From Dehalococcoidales bacterium (GTDB taxonomy: Bacteria; Chloroflexota; Dehalococcoidia; Dehalococcoidales; RBG-16-60-22): 10,475 nt of DNA. The notes under the pieces were generated by a model. That model ran no database searches. It was not told the DNA's origin and saw nothing but the letters and a program-made list of their open reading frames with translations. How positions within the stretch are numbered: the first letter of the stretch is position 1; every line of letters begins with the position of its first letter. The DNA is taken from NCBI GenBank assembly GCA_030615475.1, contig JAUWZF010000016.1, forward strand, positions 1 to 10,475, given 5' to 3'. This document shows, piece after piece, positions 1-6,952 of the stretch. Position numbers and translations under genes: made by a program.

Positions 1-2
1 TG

Positions 3-2006
3 GAGTTCCTGCCCAATTCCCCCACGCTCATGAACGCCGGCAAGGCACTGGGGCAGCTTTCCGCCTGCGTTGTCCTCCCCGTTGAGGACTCCCTGGAGTC
101 CATCTTCGATGCCGTCAAATACACCGCCCTCATCCACAAGAGCGGCGGCGGCACCGGGTTTTCCTTCTCCCGCCTGCGGCCGGAGAAAGACAGGGTCGGC
201 TCCACCGGCGGCGTCGCCAGCGGCCCCGTCTCATTTATAAAAGCGTTCGATACCGCTACCGATGTCATCAAGCAGGGCGGCACGCGCCGCGGCGCCAACA
301 TGGGCATCCTTAATGTGAATCATCCTGACATCGAAAAATTTATTGATGCCAAGGCGGATATGAAAACATTAAACAACTTCAACCTCTCCGTGGCGTTGAC
401 CACCGACTTTATGGAAGCGGTCAAGACGGGGGGCAACTATGAGCTGGTGAATCCACATACTCAAGAACGAACCTCCAAAAGCGCTAAAGAAGTCTTTGAT
501 AAAATCAAGGATATGGCCTGGAGGACCGGCGACCCTGGTATCGTCTTCATCGACCGAATAAATGATGATAATCCTACTAAGCACCTTGGTGATATTGAAA
601 GCACTAACCCCTGCGGCGAGCAGCCTCTCCTCCCCTACGAGTCCTGCAACCTGGCCTCAATAAATCTGGCCAGGATGGTGCTCAAGAAGAACGGTAAGTA
701 TGAGATTGATTACCCCAAGCTTGCCGAAACGGTGAGGACGGGCGTCCGGTTCCTGGACGATGTTATCGACGTCAACAAGTTCCCGCTGCCGCAAATTGAA
801 GAAAAAACCAAGTTGACCCGGAAAATCGGGCTCGGGATAATGGGCTTTGCCGATATGCTGGTGATGCTCGGCGTTCCTTACGACTCTCCAGATGCTTTAC
901 AGATAGCGAAGGATTTGATGGCTACTGTTTCCATCGAAGCTACAAAAGCCTCGGTAGCCTTGGCTGAAGAACGCGGTGTCTTCCCCGCCTTCGAGGGGAG
1001 TATCTATGATGTCCCGGACGGATCCCGTGTCAGGAATGCCACCCGCACTACCATCGCCCCCACCGGCACGCTGAGCATGATTGCCGGCTGCTCCAGCGGC
1101 ATCGAGCCTCTCTTTGCTCTGAGCTATACCAAGACCGTCCTCGATGGCACGCCGTTCGTCGAGGTCAACCCGTATTTCGAAGAGGCGGCGCGGAACGGCG
1201 GCTTCTACTCCGATGACCTGATGCGGAAGCTGGCCGATGGCACTCACCTCGGCGATATCAAGGACGTGCCGGAAGAAGTGAAGAGGGTTTTTGTCACCGC
1301 CCACGAAATTACGCCCGAATGGCATGTCAAGATGCAGGCCGCCTTCCAGAAGGAGACTAATAATGCCGTTTCCAAGACCATCAATTTCCCTCAGTCGGCC
1401 ACCCGCGAGGATGTCGCCCGGGCCTACATGCTGGCCTATGAAGAGGGATTAAAGGGTATCACCATCTACCGCGACAGGAGTCGGGACGCCCAGGTCCTGA
1501 CCACCGGTAAGAATAAGGAGAAGGAAGAGGCAGCCACCGGTAAATTAACACCCCGGAAAAGGCCCGCCGAGACCACGGCGACAGTTGCCCGGGTCAGCAC
1601 CGGCTGCGGCTCTCTCTACATCACGGTAGCCTATGATGAACACGGTATCTTCGAGGTCTTCGCCACTCTGGGCAAGTCCGGGGCCTGTGCGGCAGCCCAG
1701 CTCGAAGCTATCTGCCGCCTTATCACCCTGACGCTGCGGTCCGGGGTGGACGTCGCCTCGGTGGTCAAGCAGCTCCGCGGCATCCGCTGCCCCAGCGTTG
1801 CCTGGGAGAACGGCAAGTCCATCCTCTCCTGCGCCGACGCCATCGCCAGCGTCCTGGAAAAGCACGTCGGCGGGGACGCCCAGCCCAAGCTGGAGGATTA
1901 CGGCCTTGCCAAGAACCTGGCCGGCCAGTGCCCCGAGTGCAGTAACATGCTGGTCTACCAGGAAGGCTGCTACCACTGCCTCGCCTGCGGATATACCAAG
2001 TGCTAG
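3..2006 (+). CDS. nrdJ: Adenosylcobalamin-dependent (class II) ribonucleotide reductase, 5'-truncated by the window edge
   Basis: Reduces ribonucleotides to deoxyribonucleotides using adenosylcobalamin as radical source, so it supplies DNA precursors without oxygen or a second subunit. The reading frame is open from base 3, and the in-frame ATG at 30 is internal: the family motif FLPNSPTLMNAG spans it. 667 codons are visible; an N-terminal part is missing. Numbering from the ATG at 30, the active-site motif NPCGE carries Asn193, the thiyl-radical Cys195 and Glu197. The reducing cysteine pair is Cys13 and Cys206, the latter 11 residues after the radical Cys as in the family. The phosphate-binding motif PTGTLS starts at 344. 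A Lys-rich hinge near 495-515 leads into a TSCPD domain (about 525-600). The tail is a Cys-rich zinc-ribbon-like end (CPEC, CxxC, CGYTKC) that probably shuttles electrons to the active site. Family assignment is firm; only the 5' end is unknown. Confidence 0.97.
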   Translation, partial: EFLPNSPTLMNAGKALGQLSACVVLPVEDSLESIFDAVKYTALIHKSGGGTGFSFSRLRPEKDRVGSTGGVASGPVSFIKAFDTATDVIKQGGTRRGANMGILNVNHPDIEKFIDAKADMKTLNNFNLSVALTTDFMEAVKTGGNYELVNPHTQERTSKSAKEVFDKIKDMAWRTGDPGIVFIDRINDDNPTKHLGDIESTNPCGEQPLLPYESCNLASINLARMVLKKNGKYEIDYPKLAETVRTGVRFLDDVIDVNKFPLPQIEEKTKLTRKIGLGIMGFADMLVMLGVPYDSPDALQIAKDLMATVSIEATKASVALAEERGVFPAFEGSIYDVPDGSRVRNATRTTIAPTGTLSMIAGCSSGIEPLFALSYTKTVLDGTPFVEVNPYFEEAARNGGFYSDDLMRKLADGTHLGDIKDVPEEVKRVFVTAHEITPEWHVKMQAAFQKETNNAVSKTINFPQSATREDVARAYMLAYEEGLKGITIYRDRSRDAQVLTTGKNKEKEEAATGKLTPRKRPAETTATVARVSTGCGSLYITVAYDEHGIFEVFATLGKSGACAAAQLEAICRLITLTLRSGVDVASVVKQLRGIRCPSVAWENGKSILSCADAIASVLEKHVGGDAQPKLEDYGLAKNLAGQCPECSNMLVYQEGCYHCLACGYTKC

Positions 2007-2020
2007 AGGAACAGGATTTT

Positions 2021-2120
2021 GAACCTCCCCCTCCATGTTATCTATTCCCACCCTAGCCACCCTCGCACCATCTGTGGCTTATCCCCCAGTTTTCCCCCAC
2101 CCCCTTTGACACCCCCATAT
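2021..2120 (+). terminator. Possible Rho-dependent termination region after nrdJ
   Basis: By my count this 100-base stretch has 48 C and 9 G, with almost no potential for a stable RNA hairpin. I see no GC-rich stem followed by a T run after the nrdJ stop. A long C-rich, G-poor, unstructured transcript is the known signature of a Rho utilisation site. The call is therefore an inference from composition. The same bases also form the C-rich strand of the G-quadruplex motif noted at 2083-2116, which could be the real reason for the skew. Confidence 0.35.
2083..2116 (-). other. G-quadruplex motif (four runs of five G) around the -35 box
   Basis: The + strand has four runs of exactly five C, at 2083-2087, 2094-2098, 2100-2104 and 2112-2116. 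The - strand therefore has four G5 runs separated by loops of 7, 1 and 6 bases. This fits the canonical intramolecular G-quadruplex pattern with room to spare, and the + strand could form an i-motif. The 7-base loop (2105-2111) contains the whole TTGACA -35 element of the promoter that follows. Whether it folds in the cell cannot be told from sequence. Confidence 0.6.
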
Positions 2121-2134
2121 TCCAGTGTTATCAT
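2106..2134 (+). promoter_or_regulatory. Sigma-70-type promoter for the CNNM-CNNM-DUF2344-tilS operon
   Basis: A perfect -35 TTGACA at 2106-2111 is followed by a 17-base spacer and a -10 TATCAT at 2129-2134, one mismatch from consensus. A TG at 2126-2127 gives an extended -10. Transcription should begin near 2140-2142, about 32 bases before the ATG at 2174. It faces the first CNNM gene, and no comparable promoter is visible before the next three genes, so it probably drives all four. The -35 box lies inside the G-rich motif described at 2083-2116. Confidence 0.7.
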
Positions 2135-2173
2135 TATTCAGTTGGAGTAGCTCTACATAATTAGCCATACTAT

Positions 2174-3466
2174 ATGCCAAATATAGAACTGTATATCGTC
2201 CTCCTGGTGGTCTGCCTGGTGTTTTCCGCTTTCTTTTCCGGCTCGGAAACAGCCTTCATTTCCCTGCAGCGGTTCCGCCTGGAATATCTCGTCAACACCA
2301 GGGTCAAGGGCGCGGAAAAAGTCGCTAGGATGATTGAGCGACCGGAGCGGTTCCTCTCCGTCGTCCTCTTCGGAAATACGCTGGTCAATGCCGCCGCCGC
2401 CGCTCTGGCTACCTATATCGCCACCAACTACTGGGGAGAGCAAAATGGCATCATCATCGCCACTATCTGTCTTACCGTAATACTACTGATATTCTGCGAA
2501 GCTACCCCCAAGACCGTCGCCACCCGGCACGCAGAAAAGCTATCGCTGTTTCTTTATCGTCCGTTACAGGTAATCTCCTGGATATTCACTCCCTTTGTCT
2601 TCGCCCTCAGCTGGATAGGCTCGGGGTTCACCAGGATTGTCGGCGGCACGCCGGTGCCCCAGTCCATCATCAGCGACGAGGAAATCCGCACCATGATATC
2701 CGTGGGTCGCGAAGAAGGCACCGTGGAAGAGGCCGAAGCCAAACTGCTGCACAAGGTCTTCGACTTCGGTGACCGCCCCGTCCATGAAGTCATGGTGCCG
2801 CGCCTGGAAGTGGTCGCTCTGCAGCAGGGCTCTACTATCGCTGACTTTCTCAAGCTCTACACCGAATCGCCCATCTCCCGCTTCCTGGTCTACAAGGAAA
2901 ATATGGATAACGTCGTGGGCGTCCTCTCGGTAAAAAATGTGCTCATGGCGCGCGCCAAGGGTACCATCAACAATGAGACCGCCATCGATGACTTGGTCCG
3001 CCCCACCTACTTTACCCCCGAGACCAAGCGCATCAACGAGCTCTTCTTCGAGATGCGCGACAACGGTTACCGGATGGCGGTAATCGTCGACGAATACGGC
3101 GGCACGGCGGGGATTGTCAGTCTGAGTCGACTGGTCGAGGAGATTGTCGGGGAGGTCGGCGACGAGCTGGCCGGGATTGAAAAGGACTACGAGATAATCA
3201 ACGAATACACCTTCCAGATTGACGGCAGCATGCGCATCGACGAAGCTAATGAAGAGATGGAACTCGACCTGCCCGAAGGAGAGGACTACGAGACCGTCGC
3301 CGGTTTTATCCTCACCCTGCTGGGCCACATACCCCGGCGCAACGAGCAGTTGCGATATAAGGGCCTGAAGATAGTGATAACCGAAATGAAGGGCCAGAAG
3401 ATAGAGAAAATCCTGCTGACCCGGGAAAAACCAACGAAATCGGAACCTGAAATAGCAAAAGAATGA
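2174..3466 (+). CDS. CNNM/CorC (HlyC) family membrane protein with CBS pair, copy 1
   Basis: A 430-residue integral membrane protein of the CNNM/CorC family, whose studied members handle Mg2+ or Co2+ transport; the old name hemolysin does not imply toxin activity. Residues 1 to about 195 form the CNNM (DUF21) transmembrane domain, with hydrophobic segments near 6-22, 60-84, 92-109 and 130-155 and the signature SGSETAF at 22-28. Two CBS domains follow at about 200-325, including RxxHEVMVPR and VDEYGGTAGIV. They usually bind adenine nucleotides and gate the channel. A CorC/HlyC transporter-associated domain occupies about 337-417. The ATG at 2174 is the only reasonable start, because an in-frame stop lies at 2162. 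Unusually, no Shine-Dalgarno is seen close by; a GGAG at 2144-2147 is 26 bases away. The next gene is a paralog beginning 4 bases after this stop. The transported ion cannot be read from sequence. Confidence 0.93.
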   Translation: MPNIELYIVLLVVCLVFSAFFSGSETAFISLQRFRLEYLVNTRVKGAEKVARMIERPERFLSVVLFGNTLVNAAAAALATYIATNYWGEQNGIIIATICLTVILLIFCEATPKTVATRHAEKLSLFLYRPLQVISWIFTPFVFALSWIGSGFTRIVGGTPVPQSIISDEEIRTMISVGREEGTVEEAEAKLLHKVFDFGDRPVHEVMVPRLEVVALQQGSTIADFLKLYTESPISRFLVYKENMDNVVGVLSVKNVLMARAKGTINNETAIDDLVRPTYFTPETKRINELFFEMRDNGYRMAVIVDEYGGTAGIVSLSRLVEEIVGEVGDELAGIEKDYEIINEYTFQIDGSMRIDEANEEMELDLPEGEDYETVAGFILTLLGHIPRRNEQLRYKGLKIVITEMKGQKIEKILLTREKPTKSEPEIAKE

Positions 3467-3470
3467 TACT

Positions 3471-4808
3471 ATGGACGGACAAGAAGTAACTTATCTAATA
3501 CTAATTATCGTATTTATCGGTCTATCCGCCTTTTTTTCCAGCTCGGAGACGGCTTTCCTTGCCCTGCAAAAAGTGAGGCTGGAGCACCTGATCAGCACCC
3601 AGGTAAAGGGTGCCAGGCTGGTAGCCGGCATGTTGGCGAAGCCGGAGAAGCTCCTCTCCACCATTTTACTGGGCAATAATCTGGTCAACACAGCCGCCGC
3701 CGCTCTGGTAACCGCGCTGGCGGTCTCCATGTGGGGAGAGCAGGGTATCCTTATCGCCACCGCGATTATCACCGCGGTTATCCTCATCTTTGCCGAGACC
3801 ACCCCCAAGACGTTTGCCGCCCAGCATTCGGAAAAGATGGCGCTGTTTTACGCCCGCCCGCTCGGGCTGGTATCCTGGGTTTTCATGCCGTTTGTGGCAG
3901 TTTTAAGCTGGATAGCCGCAGGCTTCGCCAGGCTCGTAGGCGGAACGCCGGTTTCCAGAACACTGGCCAGCCCGGAGGAAATCCGCACCATGATATCGGT
4001 AGGGCATAAAGAGGGTACCGTGGAGGCACATGAAGCCAAGCTGCTGCACAGGGTCTTCGAGTTCGGCGACCGCCCCGCCCGTGAAGTCATGGTGCCCCGC
4101 CCGGAAGTTGTCGCCATTACGCCGGGCTCCAGGCTGTCCGACCTTCTGGCGCTCTATGCCGAGAATCCCATGTCCCGCTTCCCGGTCTATATAGAGAACA
4201 TGGATAATGTCGTGGGCGTCCTCTCGGTGAAGGATGTGCTTATGGCCTTGGCCAAAGGCACTGCCAGCGAGGAGAGCACCATTGATGACCTGGTCCGCCC
4301 GCCCTATTTCGCCCCCGAGTCCAAGCACATCAACGAGCTCTTTGCCGAAATGCGTGACAAGAACTACCGGATGGCAGTGGTCGTCGACGAATACGGCGGT
4401 ACGGCGGGAATCGTTACCCTTACCCGTCTGGTCGAGGAGATTGTCGGGGAGGTCGGCGATGAGCTGGCCGGCGTGGAAAAAGACTACGAGATAATCAACG
4501 AATATACCTTCCAGATCGACGGCAGCATGCGCATCGATGAGGTCAACGAAGAGATGGAGCTGGACCTGCCGGAAGGGGAAGACTACGAGACGGTCGCAGG
4601 TTTTATCCTCAGCCTGCTGGGCCACATACCCCGGAGCCACGAGCAACTGCGCTACAAAGGCCTGAAGATGGTCATAACCGAAATGAAGGGGCTCAAGATT
4701 GAGAGAATCCTGCTGACCAAGGAGCATCAGGCCGCCGCGGCGCAGGAAGAGCGCAGCAAGAAAAAGGATGAATCCGCAAAAAAGACCAATAAAGACCTGA
4801 ATGCCTGA
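3471..4808 (+). CDS. CNNM/CorC (HlyC) family membrane protein with CBS pair, copy 2
   Basis: A tandem paralog of the preceding gene, 445 residues, with the same order of parts: CNNM transmembrane domain (1 to about 195, signature SSSETAF at 23-29), CBS pair (about 200-325) and CorC/HlyC domain (about 337-417). The two proteins align almost without gaps. By hand count they agree at 45 of 73 residues in the early membrane domain but at 102 of 112 in the stretch from VDEYGGTAGIV to ILLT. This copy has an extra C-terminal tail of about 28 residues, rich in Lys, Glu and Ala, that is probably cytosolic and disordered. It starts 4 bases after the first copy's stop, again without a clear Shine-Dalgarno, so translation is probably coupled. 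CNNM proteins form dimers, so the pair may work as a heterodimer or serve different ions; this is inference. Confidence 0.93.
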   Translation: MDGQEVTYLILIIVFIGLSAFFSSSETAFLALQKVRLEHLISTQVKGARLVAGMLAKPEKLLSTILLGNNLVNTAAAALVTALAVSMWGEQGILIATAIITAVILIFAETTPKTFAAQHSEKMALFYARPLGLVSWVFMPFVAVLSWIAAGFARLVGGTPVSRTLASPEEIRTMISVGHKEGTVEAHEAKLLHRVFEFGDRPAREVMVPRPEVVAITPGSRLSDLLALYAENPMSRFPVYIENMDNVVGVLSVKDVLMALAKGTASEESTIDDLVRPPYFAPESKHINELFAEMRDKNYRMAVVVDEYGGTAGIVTLTRLVEEIVGEVGDELAGVEKDYEIINEYTFQIDGSMRIDEVNEEMELDLPEGEDYETVAGFILSLLGHIPRSHEQLRYKGLKMVITEMKGLKIERILLTKEHQAAAAQEERSKKKDESAKKTNKDLNA

Positions 4809-4837
4809 GAACCCTCCGCATTGACAATATTATTACC

Positions 4838-4845
4838 TGAGGAAG
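4838..4845 (+). promoter_or_regulatory. Ribosome binding site for the DUF2344 gene
   Basis: The bases TGAGGAAG contain GAGGA placed about 6 bases before the ATG at 4849, which supports that start. It stands out because the two CNNM genes upstream lack such a site. Confidence 0.7.
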
Positions 4846-4848
4846 AAT

Positions 4849-5496
4849 ATGCAGCGTCTGCGCATCAGATTCAGCCGGGGAGAAGAGATAAAGTACATCT
4901 CCCATCTCGACTTAATGCGCCTGTGGCAGCGGGCACTCAACCGTGCCGGGGTAGCCCTGGCTTACTCGGAGGGGTTTAATCCCCGCCCCCGTATGTCGCT
5001 GGCGGCACCGCTGGCCCTGGGCGTAACCAGCGAAGCCGAGTTGATGGATATTATACTGGCAACATGGTCCTCTCCCCACGCCTTCACCACCGCGGCCGGC
5101 CGCCAGCTTCCCCAGGGCATCGCAATCAGCCAGGTCTATAACACGCCCCTGACCATGCCGTCACTACAGTCCCAGGTCCGCCATGCCGAATACACCGTCG
5201 AGATAGAAACCGAAAAAGGGCAGGAGGACATTGAATCAGTCATTACCGCCCTGTTGGCGAAAGAAAGCCTCCCCTGGCAGCACCAGCGGGACACCGGGCC
5301 GCGCCACTACGACCTGAGGACTCTGATTGACGATATATGGCTCATTGGTTGCAGCAATGGACGCGGCAACATCGGGATGAGGCTGCGCTGCGATAGTCAC
5401 GGCTCGGGGAGGCCGGAGCAGGTTGCCGCCGCCCTCGGCTTTGAAAAGTACCCGGTATCAATACATCGCACCAGGCTGATTCTCCAGTCGAAATAA
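4849..5496 (+). CDS. DUF2344 / TIGR03936-type radical-SAM-linked protein
   Basis: A 215-residue soluble protein of the radical-SAM-linked family (DUF2344, TIGR03936). The recognisable core is N-terminal: a basic RLRIRFSRG start, then KYISHLDLMRLWQRAL and AYSEGFNPRPRMSLAAPLALG (residues about 3-60). These are the most conserved elements of the family; the C-terminal half is more variable. The family's biochemical function is unknown. Members are usually encoded beside, or fused to, a B12-binding-domain radical SAM protein (TIGR03960 type), but none is visible here. The gene sits 40 bases after the second CNNM gene and 28 bases before tilS, so it is probably co-transcribed with them. Length is normal for the stand-alone form. 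The ATG is well supported by its ribosome binding site. A tRNA or ribosome-related role would suit the tilS neighbour, but that is only a guess. Confidence 0.85.
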   Translation: MQRLRIRFSRGEEIKYISHLDLMRLWQRALNRAGVALAYSEGFNPRPRMSLAAPLALGVTSEAELMDIILATWSSPHAFTTAAGRQLPQGIAISQVYNTPLTMPSLQSQVRHAEYTVEIETEKGQEDIESVITALLAKESLPWQHQRDTGPRHYDLRTLIDDIWLIGCSNGRGNIGMRLRCDSHGSGRPEQVAAALGFEKYPVSIHRTRLILQSK

Positions 5497-5524
5497 TGAA
5501 GGCCAGGAGAGCAAAGTAACCAAC

Positions 5525-6952
5525 ATGTCAGAGTCGACCCCAGAGCAGAAAGTCCTCCGCTTTATCCGGGAACAGGACCTCGTTACCAGTCGGCAAAAGC
5601 TGCTGGTAGCCGTGTCCGGCGGTCCCGACTCAGTCTGCCTGCTCCATATCCTGCTGAAACTGCAAAAAGAGCTGGATTTAGAGCTGCACGTTGCCCATCT
5701 CAATCATCAGCTGCGCGGTGCCGAGTCCGAAGCCGATGCTACCTACGTTGCCGGCCTGGCTCACCGACTGGGCATTCCGGCTACCGTGGAGTCGCGCGAT
5801 GTCAGGGCTTACCAGTCGCGGCACCGCCTTTCACCGGAAGAAGCGGCGCGTGAAGTCCGCTACTCCTTTCTGGCACGGGCCGCCACGGCGGTCGGGGCGG
5901 TGCGGGTGGTGGTGGGGCATACCGCCGACGACCATGTCGAGACTATCCTCATGCACCTGCTCCGGGGCAGCGGCACGCGGGGACTGCGGGGGCTTTTACC
6001 CGTTAGCCGGTGGCAGTCTGCCGACCACAGCCTCGTTATCATCAGGCCGTTGCTTGAGCTGACCCGGGAGGAAACGGCCGCTTACTGCCGCAGCCACCGC
6101 CTGGCCCCCCGCACCGATACCTCCAACCTTTCGCCGGGGCCGTTCCGTAATAGAATCCGCCACCAGCTGCTTCCTGAACTCCGGAAATACAACCCCCAGG
6201 TTGCCGAAGCCCTGCTCCGCACGGCACGCATCGCCGCCGATGACCTTGCCTTCATAGACAAAGAGATGGCTCGACTCTGGGGCGAGGTTGCCCAGAAACA
6301 GGGAAAAACGGTTATTTTAAATAAGAAGAGCTTTGTTGACTTACCCCCTGCCCTGAAACGCCACCTGCTGCGCGCCGCTATAGAGTCGCTGCTGGGCAAC
6401 CTGAAAGACATCGAAGCGGGTCACATCGAAGACATCATAGACGCCCTGGACAAACCGGCCGGAAAAGTAATCGGCCTGCCCGACGGTCTGAACTTCGCCA
6501 TCGAGTATGACCGGTACGTGCTGGCCCCGGATGCGGCGTCTCTGTGTCCGTTCCCTGTCCTGGAAGGCGAGACCGAGCTGAACATACCGGGCAGGACTAG
6601 CATCCCCGGATGGGAAATCGAAGCCGCCGTCGTATCCCCGTCAGCAGCTACAAAGGCAGGCGTTAAAACTGATGACTTCACTGCTCATTTTGACTACGAT
6701 AAAACAGGTAATAAATTATCCGTCCGCCGCCGTCGCCCCGGCGACCGCTTTCAGCCGCTGGGCATGGGCCAGCCCAAGAAGCTGAACGAGTTCATGATTG
6801 ACGCCCGTATTCCTCGAAACTGGCGCCGCCGCATCCCTGTCGTCTGCTCACCGGAGCGAATCCTCTGGGTGGTCGGCTTCCGCATCGACGAACGCGCCAA
6901 GGTTACGGGAACCACTAAAGAAGTCCTCCGCTTGAGCTTCACCCGCAGCTAG
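5525..6952 (+). CDS. tilS: tRNA(Ile)-lysidine synthetase
   Basis: Ligates lysine to cytidine 34 of the tRNA-Ile that carries a CAU anticodon, using ATP. This converts its decoding from AUG to AUA and its charging from Met to Ile; the enzyme is essential in most bacteria. The N-terminal PP-loop ATPase domain has the ATP motif SGGPDS at 31-36, HLNHQLRGAESEADA at 58-72, GHTADDHVET at 131-140 and RGSGTRGLRGL at 147-157. The tRNA-binding part includes DTSNLSPGPFRNRIRHQLLP at 198-217. A linker and central domain lead to the TilS C-terminal domain (about 397-470) with RRRRPGDRFQPLG and KKLNEFMIDARIPRNWRRR. At 475 residues it is full length. AGGAG at 5505-5509 is 15 bases before the ATG, a little far, but no upstream in-frame start exists. 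The stop codon overlaps that of the convergent PrsW-like gene. The common partners hpt and ftsH are absent downstream. Confidence 0.96.
   Translation: MSESTPEQKVLRFIREQDLVTSRQKLLVAVSGGPDSVCLLHILLKLQKELDLELHVAHLNHQLRGAESEADATYVAGLAHRLGIPATVESRDVRAYQSRHRLSPEEAAREVRYSFLARAATAVGAVRVVVGHTADDHVETILMHLLRGSGTRGLRGLLPVSRWQSADHSLVIIRPLLELTREETAAYCRSHRLAPRTDTSNLSPGPFRNRIRHQLLPELRKYNPQVAEALLRTARIAADDLAFIDKEMARLWGEVAQKQGKTVILNKKSFVDLPPALKRHLLRAAIESLLGNLKDIEAGHIEDIIDALDKPAGKVIGLPDGLNFAIEYDRYVLAPDAASLCPFPVLEGETELNIPGRTSIPGWEIEAAVVSPSAATKAGVKTDDFTAHFDYDKTGNKLSVRRRRPGDRFQPLGMGQPKKLNEFMIDARIPRNWRRRIPVVCSPERILWVVGFRIDERAKVTGTTKEVLRLSFTRS

Noticed and set aside
1545..2060. Antisense open frame over the 3' end of nrdJ
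   Set aside because: It lies opposite the conserved TSCPD and Cys-rich tail of nrdJ, has no ribosome site and no recognisable motifs.
2103..2113. Eleven-base word CCTTTGACACC shared with the - strand of the hairpin at 9386-9396
   Set aside because: Matches of 11 bases are expected by chance in a 10 kb window, and the flanks do not extend the similarity.
2564..3328. Long antisense open frame within the first CNNM gene, with a similar one at 3903-4727 in the second
   Set aside because: Both are mirror frames of conserved genes in GC-rich DNA. They resemble each other only because the sense genes are paralogs, and neither resembles a known protein.
4821..4849. TTGACA at 4821-4826 as a promoter for the DUF2344 gene
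   Set aside because: The best -10 at 16-base spacing is AAGAAT (4 of 6), which falls on the ribosome binding site; transcription would start inside the coding sequence.
5496..5519. Seven-codon ORF (ATG overlapping the DUF2344 stop) between DUF2344 and tilS
   Set aside because: It is too short to judge, and its only notable content is the AGGAG that serves as the tilS ribosome site.
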